Shown: one piece after another, positions 1 through 11,249 of the stretch
Position numbering within the stretch: the first letter of the stretch is position 1
Layout of the letters: every line of letters begins with the position of its first letter
Source of the DNA: Voacanga thouarsii
Taxonomy: Eukaryota; Streptophyta; Magnoliopsida; Gentianales; Apocynaceae
Direction: 5' to 3'
Assembly: GCA_026120185.1 (NCBI GenBank)
Contig: JANUWF010002010.1
Location: 124,001 to 188,000 of the forward strand
DNA length: 64,000 nucleotides
Program-made: the position numbers and the translations under genes
Notes under the pieces: generated by a model
What the model saw: only the letters and a program-made list of their open reading frames with translations
Told to the model about the DNA's origin: nothing
The model's database searches: none

Positions 1-65
1 TAATTAAAGCTTGATTAATCATGTTATTTATTGGTAATATTTTCTATACTTAAAAATACGCATCA
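1..65 (+). repeat. 3' end of the 5' LTR of element A
   Basis: The first bases match the end of the plus-strand LTR at 24,261-25,715 (shared run around TAATTAAAGCTT and TATTTTCTA) and finish in CATCA. A primer-binding site follows a few bases later, so this is the downstream end of a 5' LTR whose start lies outside the window. It fixes element A as plus-strand and as spanning from before position 1 to about 25,715. Confidence 0.8.
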
Positions 66-71
66 TGTTTT

Positions 72-89
72 TGGCGTCATTGCTGGGGA
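72..89 (+). other. Primer-binding site, tRNA-Asp type (element A)
   Basis: The 18 bases TGGCGTCATTGCTGGGGA differ at three positions from the complement of the 3' end of plant tRNA-Asp, the primer used by Tat/Athila-type gypsy elements. The site lies 6 bases after the LTR end, as in elements E, F and G of this window. Confidence 0.85.
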
Positions 90-887
90 CGGGCACTATC
101 GAAAATACTCGAGTCTTTTTGATTTAGCATTTGTTGTATTTGTAAATATCACTAATTGTTGTTTTTTTGGTAGTTTGTGAATATTTCTAATTTGTGTATT
201 TTTTTTCTATATTTTTTTATTATTCAAGTTTGTTGTATTTGTTTGTTTTTGTTTTTATTTTCGATTTGATTTTTGTTTTTCTTTGAGTGTGAGATTCAAA
301 CATCATCATGGACAATTATTCATGAGCACAATGTCAAGGGAACAATAATGATGATACGTTGGCAAGGTTGCAAGCTCGAATTAACTTTTTTTTAGACGTC
401 ACTTAAAGCTTCAATCAAATCCTTTGTTGCCAACATAAACATGTCTGTTAGGGGGTATGAAGAATCTTCTCAACAAATGAGCCATCATAAAACACGATTA
501 GCCAAGTTGGTGGAAGATGCCAAAAAAACCCATGCACTTGCACAAGAGGACTCACACATAAAAGAGCAAGGATCCAAGAAACAATCGCGCAATATGGCAA
601 GAGAGGTATTTGATTCTACTCTATGTGCTAATAATTCTAATTTCTCTTTATCACATGATTTTTTAGATTCCTGTAACCTCTTGGAGAACAATAGTCCTAA
701 TGATAATGTGTTGAGTTTTCCATACCTTAAGGAGTTAGATCTATCAATACTACATCATAAGAAGTCCTTGGAGAATGGTGGTAATTTCTACCTTTCACCC
801 CACTCAAAGGGAGGTAACATCGTTTTTGTAGATCATGTATAAATATTGTTTTCATGTATTAAAGGGGAATGTTAATTGTGAAATTTT
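90..887 (+). other. Leader/internal start of element A
   Basis: T-rich leader after the primer site. It contains one open frame (441-842) and no gag, protease or RT similarity in any frame. The start resembles the leader of element G, sharing GATTTAGCAT-like and TTTGTAAATAT-like words, so A and G are probably relatives. Confidence 0.6.
441..842 (+). CDS. Unassigned 133-aa open frame in element A leader
   Basis: The frame starts at an ATG shortly after the leader and encodes a hydrophilic protein. Its Lys/Glu/Gln-rich N-terminal third could form a helix, and its C-terminal part is Ser/Asn/Leu-rich. I recognise no family. It lacks zinc knuckle, protease and polymerase motifs. It sits where gag would be expected, so it may be a gag remnant or a random frame in a non-coding retroelement. 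No second copy in the window supports selection on it. Confidence 0.25.
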   Translation: MSVRGYEESSQQMSHHKTRLAKLVEDAKKTHALAQEDSHIKEQGSKKQSRNMAREVFDSTLCANNSNFSLSHDFLDSCNLLENNSPNDNVLSFPYLKELDLSILHHKKSLENGGNFYLSPHSKGGNIVFVDHV

Positions 888-1348
888 TTTTGAAGGGCAA
901 GTGATTTCAAATTTGATACATTCTTTAGATACCATGTGCACTTAGATGTCAAAAACAGTATTTGTGTACCTAAAGGAATGTTCAAGAATAACGTTCATAT
1001 ATTTTGCTTTGTCAAGAAAAATTATTTTCATGAACCCTCAATTTTTCAAAAACATCACTTCTTTCTATATTCATCTTACCTATTTTCTACTTTGAGCATA
1101 AACTTTTTGACAAAGGTTTGATTAAGAAACACGATGAGTGGAAAGAGTTTGTATCTTTATTTTGTGTTTGGAGTTGTCAGGTGTTCTTTCCACCGATTAA
1201 GGAAAATATTTTCCATCTTAAGTGTAGGGGAGTGAGTCGTGTCTTTATTTGCTTTCTAAGGATTTATAGTTTGCTTTCTTTTATTTGGGTGTGATTTATT
1301 TTGCCTTTATTTTATTTAGGCTTTTATTTGGGTTTCTTTTGCAAGTTT
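888..1348 (+). repeat. Duplicated flank block, copy 1
   Basis: This block is closely similar to 20,844-21,281 in the same orientation. In both places it is followed directly by a copia LTR at the same base. Near 1,210-1,222 it contains AAGTGTAGGGGAGTGAG, which resembles a gypsy polypurine tract. Short frames inside it (936-1121) are not kept in the same frame in the other copy, so it is treated as non-coding. Confidence 0.75.
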
Positions 1349-2356
1349 TGTTGGGATTTCATCATGCTTATCAAATAAGAATGCAGCAAAAATAACCATG
1401 AAATCCATGCCCAAGGATCACATGTTTGCAATTAAAACGGGAATAGAGGAAGGAAATAGAAATTACCTTCTGTAGCAGAAAACAAAAATTTTCTTGTGCC
1501 AACCAAGGAACCAATTCCTCTACTTTTGATTGTCCACCAAGCACCGCATTCCTTTGCAATAAACTCCTTTTACTATATTATATCTCATTCGGTCTAGAGT
1601 ATGGAATTAGTGCCAACTCCATCCAAAATATTATTAATTATGGTCTGAATATTTTAGTACTTGTTCAAGAAGTCCATTACTCGATATGTGTATCAAATTT
1701 GAAACTATTTTCAACACATAGTCACCTTGGCCAAGGATTTCATGAGTAATGATTTCTACAAGTGGCCCTAAGATATAATCTCTTACTATTAGGAGTGGTG
1801 AATCCTTTATTAACCCTCTCAACCACTTTTGTTTACCTCATATTGTACCCAATATCCATCCCATAGGCGGCCCTCACTCTGGCTCCAGAGATTGGAATCA
1901 AAGTAAAGTGCTCAGCAAATAAAGTACATTGGAGATCTCAAATATAAGGATAGTTGCACACTGGCTATAACGAGATTCTATCACTGACACTCAATAGCTT
2001 ATCCAAGTGATTATCTTATAACTAGGTCATCCAATGAACTTGTTCATATAACAAGTATCCACATATTAATCCTGAGTATCACAATACTCACGATTATAAG
2101 AACCACAGCTTGATCCAATGAAAAGACATAACATGTGCTAATCTTAGCATATTAATAATGTCCCATCTTATTAATGCTATGATTAGGGATTATTCAAGCA
2201 CAGACACTACATAGTGTTGCACTAGGGACTTTATCAAATAGTTTCTGCGCATATTAAGAAATAACAATCAAATTGAAAAATAAAAAATACCTCTTTGATT
2301 AATTATTATGCAACATACATGGTACACGTGGTTGCCTCTAGGGCACAATACTAACA
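1349..2356 (-). repeat. 3' LTR of copia element C2 (internally deleted)
   Basis: Read on the minus strand it starts TGTTAGTATTGTGCCC and ends in CCCAACA. The start matches Angela-like copia LTRs, and it abuts a polypurine tract at 2,357. It matches the 1,644-bp LTR at 21,282-22,925 but lacks about 600 bp from its middle, with the breakpoint near 1,545-1,560. The five bases before it, AGTTT, compare with TGTTT after 22,925 and may be an imperfect target duplication. Confidence 0.85.
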
Positions 2357-2374
2357 ATCCCCCATTTGCACTAG
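2357..2374 (-). other. Polypurine tract of C2
   Basis: On the minus strand the bases AGTGCAAATGGGGGAT directly precede the LTR start TGTTAG. This is the expected plus-strand priming site of a copia element and matches the tract of C1 at 5,576. Confidence 0.8.
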
Positions 2375-2379
2375 AGCTA

Positions 2380-3871
2380 ATCATTCATATCTTGAATACC
2401 GAATGACTCAATATGTTTATCATGTTTCTTCTGGGAAAGAGTTTTAGTGAGTGGATTAGCTATCTAATCCGTGGGAATTTCTCTCTATCTTTACATCTCA
2501 TTTATCAATGATATCTCTAATCAAATAAAAACATCTAAGTACATGCTCCTGTCGATTGTTAGTAACAGTATCTTGTTTGGAACCTTTCCAACTCATTGCC
2601 CTTCCACACAACATAAATACGTAGCCAGATTGTAATTTGTAGTCATCATTATCGGATTGAAAGCTAGCATCAGTATGCCATCTTACTTGCAAATCACCAT
2701 CTCCATATACCAAGAATACATCCTTAGTCATTCGTAAGTACTTGAGGATATTCTTTATAGTCACCCAATGACTCTCTCTAGGGTCAGATTGGTATCTACT
2801 TGTCAAGCTAAGAGAAAATGATACATCGGGCCTAATATATATCATAACATACATGATAGACCCAGTTACTAAAGTATATGGAATTCTACTCATACGATCA
2901 TTTTCAACTTGTGTATTTGGAGATATCGACTTTGAAAGGCTTATATGTCATAGGTAATAATTCTCTTTTGGATTGATCCATGCTGAACCTCTTCAGTATT
3001 TTATCTATATATGTAGACTGCGAAAGACCTAGCAACCTCCTTGATATATCTTTATAGATTATAATTCCCAGAATATAGGTTGCTTCTCCAAGGTCTTTTG
3101 TGGAGAACATCTTGGATAGCCAAATCTTTACAAATTGAAGAACGAAAACATCATTTCCTATTAGCAATATGTCTTCTACATAAAGCAATAAAAAAACAAT
3201 TGCACTTCCACTAATCTTCTTATACACACAATGTTCATCCATATTTTGAATGAAACCAAATTCTTTAATTAACTCATCAAAATGGATGTTCCAACTCCTA
3301 GAAACCTACTTAAGTCCATAAATGGACCTTTGTAACTTGTATACTTTTGTGCCATTTTTGGATGTAAAACCTTCAGGTTGTGTCATATACACTTCCTCGA
3401 TCAGATTTTCATTAAGGAAAGCTGTTTTAACATCGAATTGCCAAACCTCATAGTCATAATGAGCGGCAAGTCTAGAAGTATTCTTATGGATTTTAGCATA
3501 GCGACTGATGAAAAAGTTTCGTCATAGTCAATACTTTACTGTTGTCGATAACCTTTGCAACCAAACATGCCTTAGAGGTAACTACATTACCATCCATGTT
3601 GGTTTTCTTTTTAAAAACCCATTTACACCTTATAGGCTTGATTCCTTTGAGTAAATCAATCAAAGTCCATACTTGGTTGTCATACATGGAATCTATTTCT
3701 GATTTCATGGCTTCAAGTGATTTGTCAAATTTTGAACTATTTAGAACATCATTGTAAGTAGTAGGCTCATTTTCTTCTATAAGCAATACGTCATTGTGGT
3801 CACTTATGAGAAATCCATATCTCTCAAGCGCCACTCTAGTTGACCTACGAGGCTCTTATGTTAGAAGGTTT
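2380..3871 (-). pseudogene. Copia pol, reverse transcriptase-RNase H part (C2)
   Basis: Decayed C-terminal half of a copia polyprotein. Frames at 3,493-3,834 (RT start, with CKWVFKKK), 2,904-3,242 (RT palm) and 2,498-2,893 (RT end and RNase H) line up in order but are separated by stops and frameshifts. The catalytic YVDD box reads YVED, so the first catalytic Asp of the pair is Glu. RNase H keeps HTDASFQSD, but a deletion joins TVTNN directly to RQEHVLRCF. That removes the catalytic Glu segment and the following Asp segment. The gene is cut at its upstream end by insertion of C1; its integrase and gag resume at 12,972. Confidence 0.88.
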
Positions 3872-5575
3872 TGTTGGCTATCTTTCACGAATATCATCTA
3901 TGGCGTAGCGGAAGAATAAAACGAGATACTATCTCAGGATCCGCATATGTGTGGAAAACAAGACATAAAGAGATCAAAGGTAACAGCTTTTTACCTTTTT
4001 ATGATCGTTCGAAGAACAAAATTTTTTTCTTCAAGTCGAGGCGTGATCTAGTAATCCTCTTGATCAAACTCCACGAGAGTTGAACGTTCAACCATTATAA
4101 TTACAGTATGTGATTATCTCTAACAGTAATCTACACAGAGGAAAACTCAAGCATCAAAATTTTCTGTGCTAGCAGAAAAAGATGGAGGTTAGGTCTCTTC
4201 TCGTTTTCAGCAAAACGAGAGAGAGAAGAGATAGAAGAAGAGAGTTTTGGTGGCTGCTCCTTTTGTGTGAATCACCCTCCTAAGGTTTCGGTTATATCAT
4301 CATATACACCAAAAAATTCATTGAAAAAACTAAAATCCTAAAACAATTAGAATTCCCAAATTGTAATTGGAAATATCAAGTTCTCACAATTACAATTTAG
4401 ACCATAAATTATAACTAATTATAATTTGATCATAACAACTTCTTTTTTTCTCGCAATTAACCACACTATGTTATCAAATAACATCTTGAGTATACAATCA
4501 TTTATTGTGTGTGACCTATTAGGTTTCCCAGTCAATTAGTAGTGAACATGAATTAATCCAAATGTCTTTGAGATTAATAATCCATAATTAATTAGAATTA
4601 ATCATATTGATTCTAATCAGGACTGGTTTATTAATTCATCAATTAATAAACCCATATTTTCAGATCATGAGTGCTATCTAGCAACACATCATAACCACCC
4701 AAGAGTCCAGGAAGTTATGTGGCTTGACATAGACCCTTCAATAACAAACTACAGTACAATTAACTCCATTTACCATACAATATCTCATTCGGTTTGGAGT
4801 ATGGAATTAGTGATAACTCATTCTAGAATTAATTATGGCCTGAATACAATAGTACTTGTACTAGGAACCCATTGCTCTAGATGTGTATCAATTGGAACTG
4901 TTTCTAATACACAATCGCCTTGGCCAAGGACTTCTCAAGTAGTAATTCCTACAAGTGGCCGTGAGATATTTATCCCTACTATTAGGAGTGGTGAATCCTT
5001 TATTGACTCTCTTAACTACTTTCGTTTACATCACAATATACCCAATATCCATCCCAAAGGCAGCCATCGATTGAGCTCCAGAGATTGGAATCAAAGTACA
5101 ATGTTCAGCAAACAAAGTATATACTTGCACATTTGCTATATTGAGATTATATCATTAGTACTAAACAGTTATCTATGTGATTATCTCATAGCTAGGTCAT
5201 CCAATGAACTTGTTCCATTAACAAGCATCCATGTATTAACTTTGAGTATCTCAATACTCACGGATATGAGAACCACCGCTTGATCAAATCAGGAAGTCTA
5301 ACACATGCTAGTCTTAACACATTAATGATGTCCTATCTCATTAATACTACAATTAGGGACTATTTAAGTACTAACACTGTACAGTGTAGTAGGAATCTCA
5401 TATCATGATCTTTATCATGATTTCCTTAACACAGTGTTGTACTAGAGACTTTATCGAACAATTACATTGATTAAAAATAAACAAAAGAAACTGTAAAATA
5501 AATAATGCCTTTTATTAAAATAAAATATGTCATATACAATGTACAAGTGATTGCATCTAGGGCACAACACTAACA
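3872..5575 (-). repeat. 3' LTR of C1
   Basis: A 1,704-bp LTR that on the minus strand starts TGTTAGTGTTGTGCCC and ends AGCCAACA. It is homologous along its length to 11,250-12,971 with many scattered substitutions, so the insertion is not recent. The long plus-strand open frame inside it (4,717-5,283) runs against the direction of transcription and is only partly kept in the partner LTR. Confidence 0.92.
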
Positions 5576-5592
5576 ATCTCCCACTTGCACTA
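5576..5592 (-). other. Polypurine tract of C1
   Basis: On the minus strand AGTGCAAGTGGGAGAT directly precedes the LTR start, the same position and composition as in C2. Confidence 0.85.
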
Positions 5593-7043
5593 GAGCCAAT
5601 CATTCGTGTATCTAATACCGAATGACTCAGCATGACAATCATGTTTCTTTTGGGATAGTGCTTTTGTAAGCGGATTAGCTATGTTCTCATTCATGGGAAC
5701 TCTCTTTTTCTTTATTTCCTTAGCTGCTTTAGAAGCAGCTATGTATTCAACTTCTGTCGTAGAGTTGGTAATAGTCTCTTGTTTGAAACTTTTCCAATTT
5801 ATTGTCCCTCCACACAATGTAAACACGTAGCCGGATTGTGATTTGAAATCATCTTTATCAGATTGAAAACTGACATCAGTATACTCATTTATATTTAAAT
5901 CACCATCTCCATATACTAAGAACATATCATTAATCCTTTGTAAGTACTTAAGGATGTTCTTTGCAACCGCCCAATGACCCTCACCAGGGTCAGATTTGTA
6001 TCTACTCGTCAAACTGAGAGCACAAGATACATCGAGCCTAGTACATATCATAGCGTACATGATAGATCCAACTATTGAGGCATATGGAATCTTACTTATG
6101 TGATCCCTTTCAACTTGTGTCTTGAGAGACATCGACTTTGAAAGACTTACACAATGTGACATGAGTAAGAATCCCTTTTTGGATTGATCCATGCTAAACC
6201 TCTTTAGCATTTTATCTATGTATGTAGATTGTGAAAGATCTAGCAACCTTTTGGATCTATCTCTATAGATCCTTATTCCAAGAATATAGGTTGCTTGTCT
6301 AAGGTCTTTCATGGGGAATTATTTGGACAACCAAACTTTAACCGTTTGCAAGATAAGTATATCGTTTCCCATTAGTAATATGTCATCTATATAAATTAAT
6401 AAGAAAATGATTGCACTCCCACTAACCTTCTTTTATACACAATGCTCATCCATGTTTTGAATGAAACCAAATTCTTTGATTGTTTCATCAAAACGGATGT
6501 TCCAACTCTTAGAAGCTTACTTAAGTCCATAAATGGACCTTTGCAGCTTGCACACCTTTGTGCTATCATTGGATGTGAAACCCTCAGGTTGTGTCATATA
6601 CACTTTCTCAGTCAAATTTCCGTTTAGGAAAGCTGTTTTCACATCCATTTGCTAAATCTTATAATCATGATGAGTAGCTATGACTAGGAGTATCCTGATC
6701 GATTTTAACATGACTACTGGTAAGAAAGTTTTATCATAGTCAATACCATGTTATTGATAATAACCCTTTGCCACTAGACGTGCTTTATAGGTAACTATGT
6801 TACCATCCATGTCCGTTTTCTTCTTGAAAACCCACTTATACCCAATAGATTTAATTCATTTGGGTGGATCACCTAAAGTCCATACTTGATTGTTATACAT
6901 AGAATCCATCTCTGACTTCATGGCTTCAAGCCATTTGCCAGATTCTGAACTGTTCAAAACATTCTTGTAGGTAGTAAGCTCATCTTCATCTATGAGCAAT
7001 ATGTCATTGTGGTCACTAATGAGAAATTCATATCTCTTAGATG
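5590..7043 (-). pseudogene. Copia reverse transcriptase-RNase H (C1)
   Basis: Decayed RT and RNase H. The upstream RT part (about 6,320-7,043) is broken by stops but still reads YIDDILLMGND on the minus strand near 6,385, so the catalytic Asp pair is present. The longest frame (5,590-6,312, 240 aa) holds the RT thumb (LGIRIYRD, LSQSTYIDKMLKRF) and RNase H with YTDVSFQSD and STTEVEYIAAS-like segments. After AAKEI the frame jumps to VPMNENIANPLTKAL, so about 65 residues containing the later catalytic Asp and His region are missing. The product could not be a working RNase H. Confidence 0.9.
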
Positions 7044-7840
7044 CTACACGTATCCTACTAGATCTACGGGTTCTTGTGTATTAGAAGGTTCATCTATTCT
7101 CTCAATAGATGTGGGGTTAGACGGTTGATCCTCGTTTGTTTGATCTTCATAAACTTCACTAAGTTCAATCTTACTCCCACTATCCCTTTTGAGCATATGC
7201 TCATTCTCTAAGAAGACAACATGCTTCGAAACAAACAATTTGTTTTCGGAAGGGAGGTAGAAGTAATATCCGAAAGATTCTTTTGGATATCCCATAAATA
7301 AACACTTGTTAGACTTACTATTAAGTTTGTCTAACTGTGGCCTTTTGACAAAGACAGGACAACCCCATACTTGCAAGTGAGATAACTTTGATTTCTTACC
7401 AAAGAACATCTCAAATGGGGTAGAATCAACCGTTTTTATCAGAACTCTGTTTTGAATATAAATAGAAGTTTCTGGTGCATGCCCTCAAAACGATTTTGGT
7501 AGGTCTGTAGAAGCCATCATGGTCCGTACCATGTCTAGAAGGGTTCGATTCCTTTTCTCAGATACACCGTTATATTGAGGTATATGTGGTGGAGTCCATT
7601 AAGATAATATCCCATTATCTTTAAGATAACTCAGAAACTTTTGGCTTAAGTATCCTCCTCCTCGATCAGATCTTAAAGTCTTAATACTTTTGCCAAGTTG
7701 TTTCTCTATTTCATTCTTGAAGTCTTTGAACCTTTCAAATGCCTTAGATTTGTATTTCATTAAATACAAATACCCATATCGTGAGAAATCATCGATAAAT
7801 GTTACGAAATAGTTTTAACCTCCTCTTTCTTATATTGTCA
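7044..7840 (-). pseudogene. Copia integrase core and C-terminus (C1)
   Basis: The minus strand reads FVTFIDDFSRYGYLYLM, then LRSDRGGGYLS (second catalytic Asp), NGVSEKRNRT (catalytic Glu), and the copia C-terminal signature KCLFMGYPKESFGYYFYLPSENK in frame 7,044-7,409. The segment that should carry the first catalytic Asp reads ELIHSMYVAQ followed by a stop, so that Asp is lost. Further stops interrupt the core. The link to RT continues at 7,043. Confidence 0.85.
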
Positions 7841-8622
7841 TTGGGCTACATACATAGAATGTATAAGTTCTAACAACTCGTTGGCTTGTTCTCCTTTTCT
7901 TGGAAAAGGGGTCTTAGTTATTTTGCCTAGTAAACAAGATTCGCATGTGCCATATGATTCATAATCAAATGACCCTAAGTCACCAAGCTTCTGTAACTTA
8001 GAAATACGATTTTTGTTTACATGGCCCAAATGACAATGCCATAAGTAAGAGGTGTTAGAATTATCCATTTTAGGTTTCTTATTATTTATATTGAGAATTG
8101 GATTATCCAAATCTAGAACATATAAACCATTAACCAGAGTTGCTGAACCATAATGAATATTATTCAATAAAAAAGAACAACATTTATTCTTAAATATCAA
8201 ATGAAATCCATATAAGTCTAAACACACAACTGAGATAATGTTTTTCATTAAAATGGTACATAATAACAGTTTTGCAGTTCTAGAATTAATCCCAAAGGCA
8301 GGTTCAGCTCGTATGTCCCCACAACAAGTGCAGCAACCTTTGCGCCATTTGCAGTATGTAGATCCACATCACCTTTCTCTAGCCTTCTGTTGCTTTTTAG
8401 TCCCTGCAAGTTATTGCACAAATGAGATCCACATCCGGTATCTAATGCCCATATCTCATTTCTAAAGGTAGTATTTATCTCAATCATAAACATACCTGGA
8501 GAAAAAGTAGAAGTTCTTGTAAGCTTCTCTTTCTGCTTCTTGTCCTTAATGGTTTCCAAGTAGGCTTTGCAGTTGTGCCTCCAGTGGCCCACAAAGATGT
8601 CATGGGCCTTTGGTGGCTGCAT
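7838..8622 (-). pseudogene. Copia protease and GAG-pre-integrase domains (C1)
   Basis: Two frames. 8,248-8,622 contains a degraded knuckle (GHWRHNCKAYLE) followed by the protease active site ALDTGCGSHLCNNL, with the DTG triad intact. 7,838-8,248 contains the GAG-pre-integrase zinc region LWHCHLGHVNKNR then TCESCLLGK, with its His and Cys ligands present. The two frames meet with a one-base overlap at 8,248, consistent with a single frameshift or stop. It is part of the original gag-pol polyprotein. Confidence 0.85.
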
Positions 8623-9319
8623 TCTTCTTCTTCACACCACCTTTGGGCTTTATAGGAGCCTTCTTCTTTTTCTTTTGAACTTTCTTCTTAGAAGAGGAAG
8701 ATTTTACCATTAAAACTGCATTGGAATCCTTTTTCATGGAAAACTCCGTAGTTTTGAGAAGATTGATCAACTCAGGAATGGTGGACTCAATCTTATTCAT
8801 ATGATAGTTAATCACAAATTTGTGAGAAACTATTAGGCAAAGACTGTAGAATTAAGTCAACACTTAATCCATTGCAAACCCGAGAGATCCAAGCTTCTCT
8901 ATCAAGCCCAGCATCTTCAGCCCATGAGTGGCCACAGCAAAACCCTCTGCCATTTTGCAATGAAATAGTTGCTTTGAGATCTCATATCTCTCAATTCTGG
9001 CTTAGGCATCAAACAGCTCTCGAAGATGTAGTATAATCGATTGAGCATCCATATGCTCGTGCTGTTTTTGTAACTCAGGAGTCATGGATGCCAGCATAAT
9101 ACATGATACTATATCACTATCCTTCTTGTGCCTTTTGTGGTTAGCATGCTCATCAGCATGAGCATCTTGAGCTAGTGGTGGCGAAATAGGAGTATCTAGC
9201 ACGTAGAGCAACTTTTTCGATTTGAGAACGATTCTCAAATTTCTATACCAGTCGAGATAGTTTGATTTAGTTAACTTGTTGGTTTCCAAGATACTACGTA
9301 GGTTTAAGTTTGTTGACAT
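8600..9319 (-). pseudogene. Copia gag (C1)
   Basis: The gag start is an ATG on the minus strand at 9,319, giving MSTNLNLRSILETNKL, identical in position and nearly identical in sequence to the C2 gag at 15,190. The N-terminal 105 residues (SNYLDWYRNLRIVLKS) are the typical copia gag start. A stop at 9,002 and frameshifts separate it from the C-terminal part (8,600-8,815), which is Lys-rich just before the knuckle. Gag would form the virus-like particle in the cytoplasm; this copy cannot be read through. Confidence 0.87.
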
Positions 9320-11237
9320 GATGCAAGTGACCTAGATGTAAAGATAGAGATCATTAGCTACTTGTATATGCACATGATATGCAAATAATTAGGACTTTAA
9401 TTAAACACATTTTTACTCCACTATTTTAGTCAAACTAATAGTCCACACTACTGATTTGGGAAAGCCCGTTGGAAGCTTTTCTAGCGGTCTGGTATCCAAA
9501 TTCCTTAAGAATAACATTGGGCCTGCCTAACAAGCCACCCTTAAGTTCATTGGTAGTTATCTAATACCAATTGCATCGTATGTAATGACCGAATCATTGG
9601 GTGTTTAACAGCTTTTAATCTTAAAGCCTTTTGGGCTACCCCAATCTTTCCTCTAAATTCCTTTATTCTTGAGTTTGCCCAACCGGGATAAAGATTTTAG
9701 TTAAACCCGACCCACTAATTAGGAATTTAATTCCAAAGGAATTTAACTCCATAGCTTGAACAGGATGTCAAGTAAGCTTGGGTTTGCCCAATAACCTGGT
9801 CTCGAAAAAGGACTCTCGTTCTTATTATATTAACGGAAGGAATTATGTTTAATATTAATTGAGGGATTTGTTCCTTTTAGTGATTTCATTGAATGACATG
9901 CATAAAAATCAATAAATCACATAATTGATAATCATGTTAATAAAGCGATTACGTGGTATGGTTATGGACTTTGCCGTAAATTAATTTTTTTTTAGCCATA
10001 AAAGAAATTAATATAGTTAACCCTATGTGTTCATACATGATTTAGAAGGTCTTACCTTCACGCCTAGTTTTGATTGCCATTTCCAAAATTAAAATAATTC
10101 TACTCCTATCTAACCTATGTAAACTAATTACATACTTTCCTAAAGAGAGAAAACCTCCAATTTGAGGGGAGTTAGATGAGAAGAGAATTACATAAGAATT
10201 CTAGAGAAGATAGGACACGCAGGCCCTATTTCATAAAAAACCAAAACTGTAAAATACATGAATAGATATAATTGATTTTATTCCATAACCATCCACCATG
10301 CCATTAACTATGCTTAAACAAAATAAACATATAATTATTTATTATTCCAAAAATCACTATTTTAGAAAAATAAAACAAATTCTAAAATCAATATTTTAGA
10401 AAAATACATTAATTTTAAAATTTCAAAATCACTATTTTGAAAAATAAAATTATTTGTCTCAAAACTAATTTTGAGAAAATGCTTTTGGGTCCCGTCTCTG
10501 GCGGCGAAAATGGCGGTCCCGTTGGCCGGTCAGTGGGCGGGGGTCAGGGGGGTCGCACCCCCATGGAAAAAATTTTATTTTACTGCCTCTCATCAAATGA
10601 AATTTTTTCCTTTCAAAATTCTATTTCAGGATTTTTTTTTTTAATAGCTGGAACGTGTAAAACAGAGCAGAACTGCCGCCGATTTGGAAGCCAGGGCCGG
10701 TGTCGACTGCGTTCTAATTTTAAAGAAAAAACTTTCCAAAAACAATTTCTGGATGTTCGCGAAACAGCACGGAACCGGCGTCGGCTTGGAGCAGGAGCCG
10801 ACGCCGGCTGTAGTCGAGAACAATGGCGGCGATTTTGAAAATTTTCCAGAAACAATTTTTGGCGACTTCCTATTCTACAAATTTTCAGTGAGAACAATTC
10901 TCAGCAGTATTTTCTGTTTTGAAGCTCAAAACAACAACCAATTTGTTAGTTTAAACAAAACAAAATAGAAAATCAAATTCACAAGATGAAACGGAAGGCA
11001 ATCAACATGTTTTCAAGAAAACGTTTTTCTGCAGAAAAATTTCAGCCCATAAAGAAAGCATCTTTTGAAATATATTGTAACTTTTACACAATCATATTGT
11101 GTTACAGACCCAACCCACAATGCTCGAAACAATTTCGACTCGAGTGAAAATAATTTTCACAGCAAACAAAGATAAACACGAATACATGAAACCAGTTTTC
11201 ATGCCAAAAACAATGTCTATAAACCACACATAGCATG
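9320..11237 (-). other. Long 5' leader of C1
   Basis: About 1.9 kb between primer site and gag ATG, with no protein similarity. Most of it is AT-rich, but 10,480-10,820 is a distinct GC-rich island holding a perfect 12-bp hairpin. Overlapping frames in this island on both strands (10,437-10,968) reflect low stop density in GC-rich sequence. The AT-rich part is shared with the C2 leader, the GC island is not clearly so. Confidence 0.75.
10775..10807 (-). other. Perfect 12-bp stem-loop in C1 leader
   Basis: CCGGCGTCGGCT and AGCCGACGCCGG are exact reverse complements separated by 9 bases. In the element RNA this would be a very stable hairpin about 430 nt after the primer site. Position in the leader would suit an RNA packaging or dimerisation element; that role is inference. 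Confidence 0.8.
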
Positions 11238-11248
11238 TCTCTGATACC
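11238..11248 (-). other. Primer-binding site, initiator tRNA-Met (C1)
   Basis: The minus strand reads TGGTATCAGAG one base after the LTR end, the standard copia primer site complementary to the 3' end of initiator tRNA-Met. Confidence 0.95.
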
Positions 11249-11249
11249 A

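Noticed and set aside
4717..5283. 188-aa plus-strand frame, with a shorter relative at 12,091-12,456
   Set aside because: It lies antisense in the two C1 LTRs. The partner is interrupted at a different point and related LTRs at 1,349 and 21,282 do not keep the frame, so it is chance openness in a repeated sequence.
10437..10968. Overlapping frames on both strands (up to 133 aa)
   Set aside because: They reflect few stop codons in a GC-rich island of the C1 leader; none has recognisable motifs.
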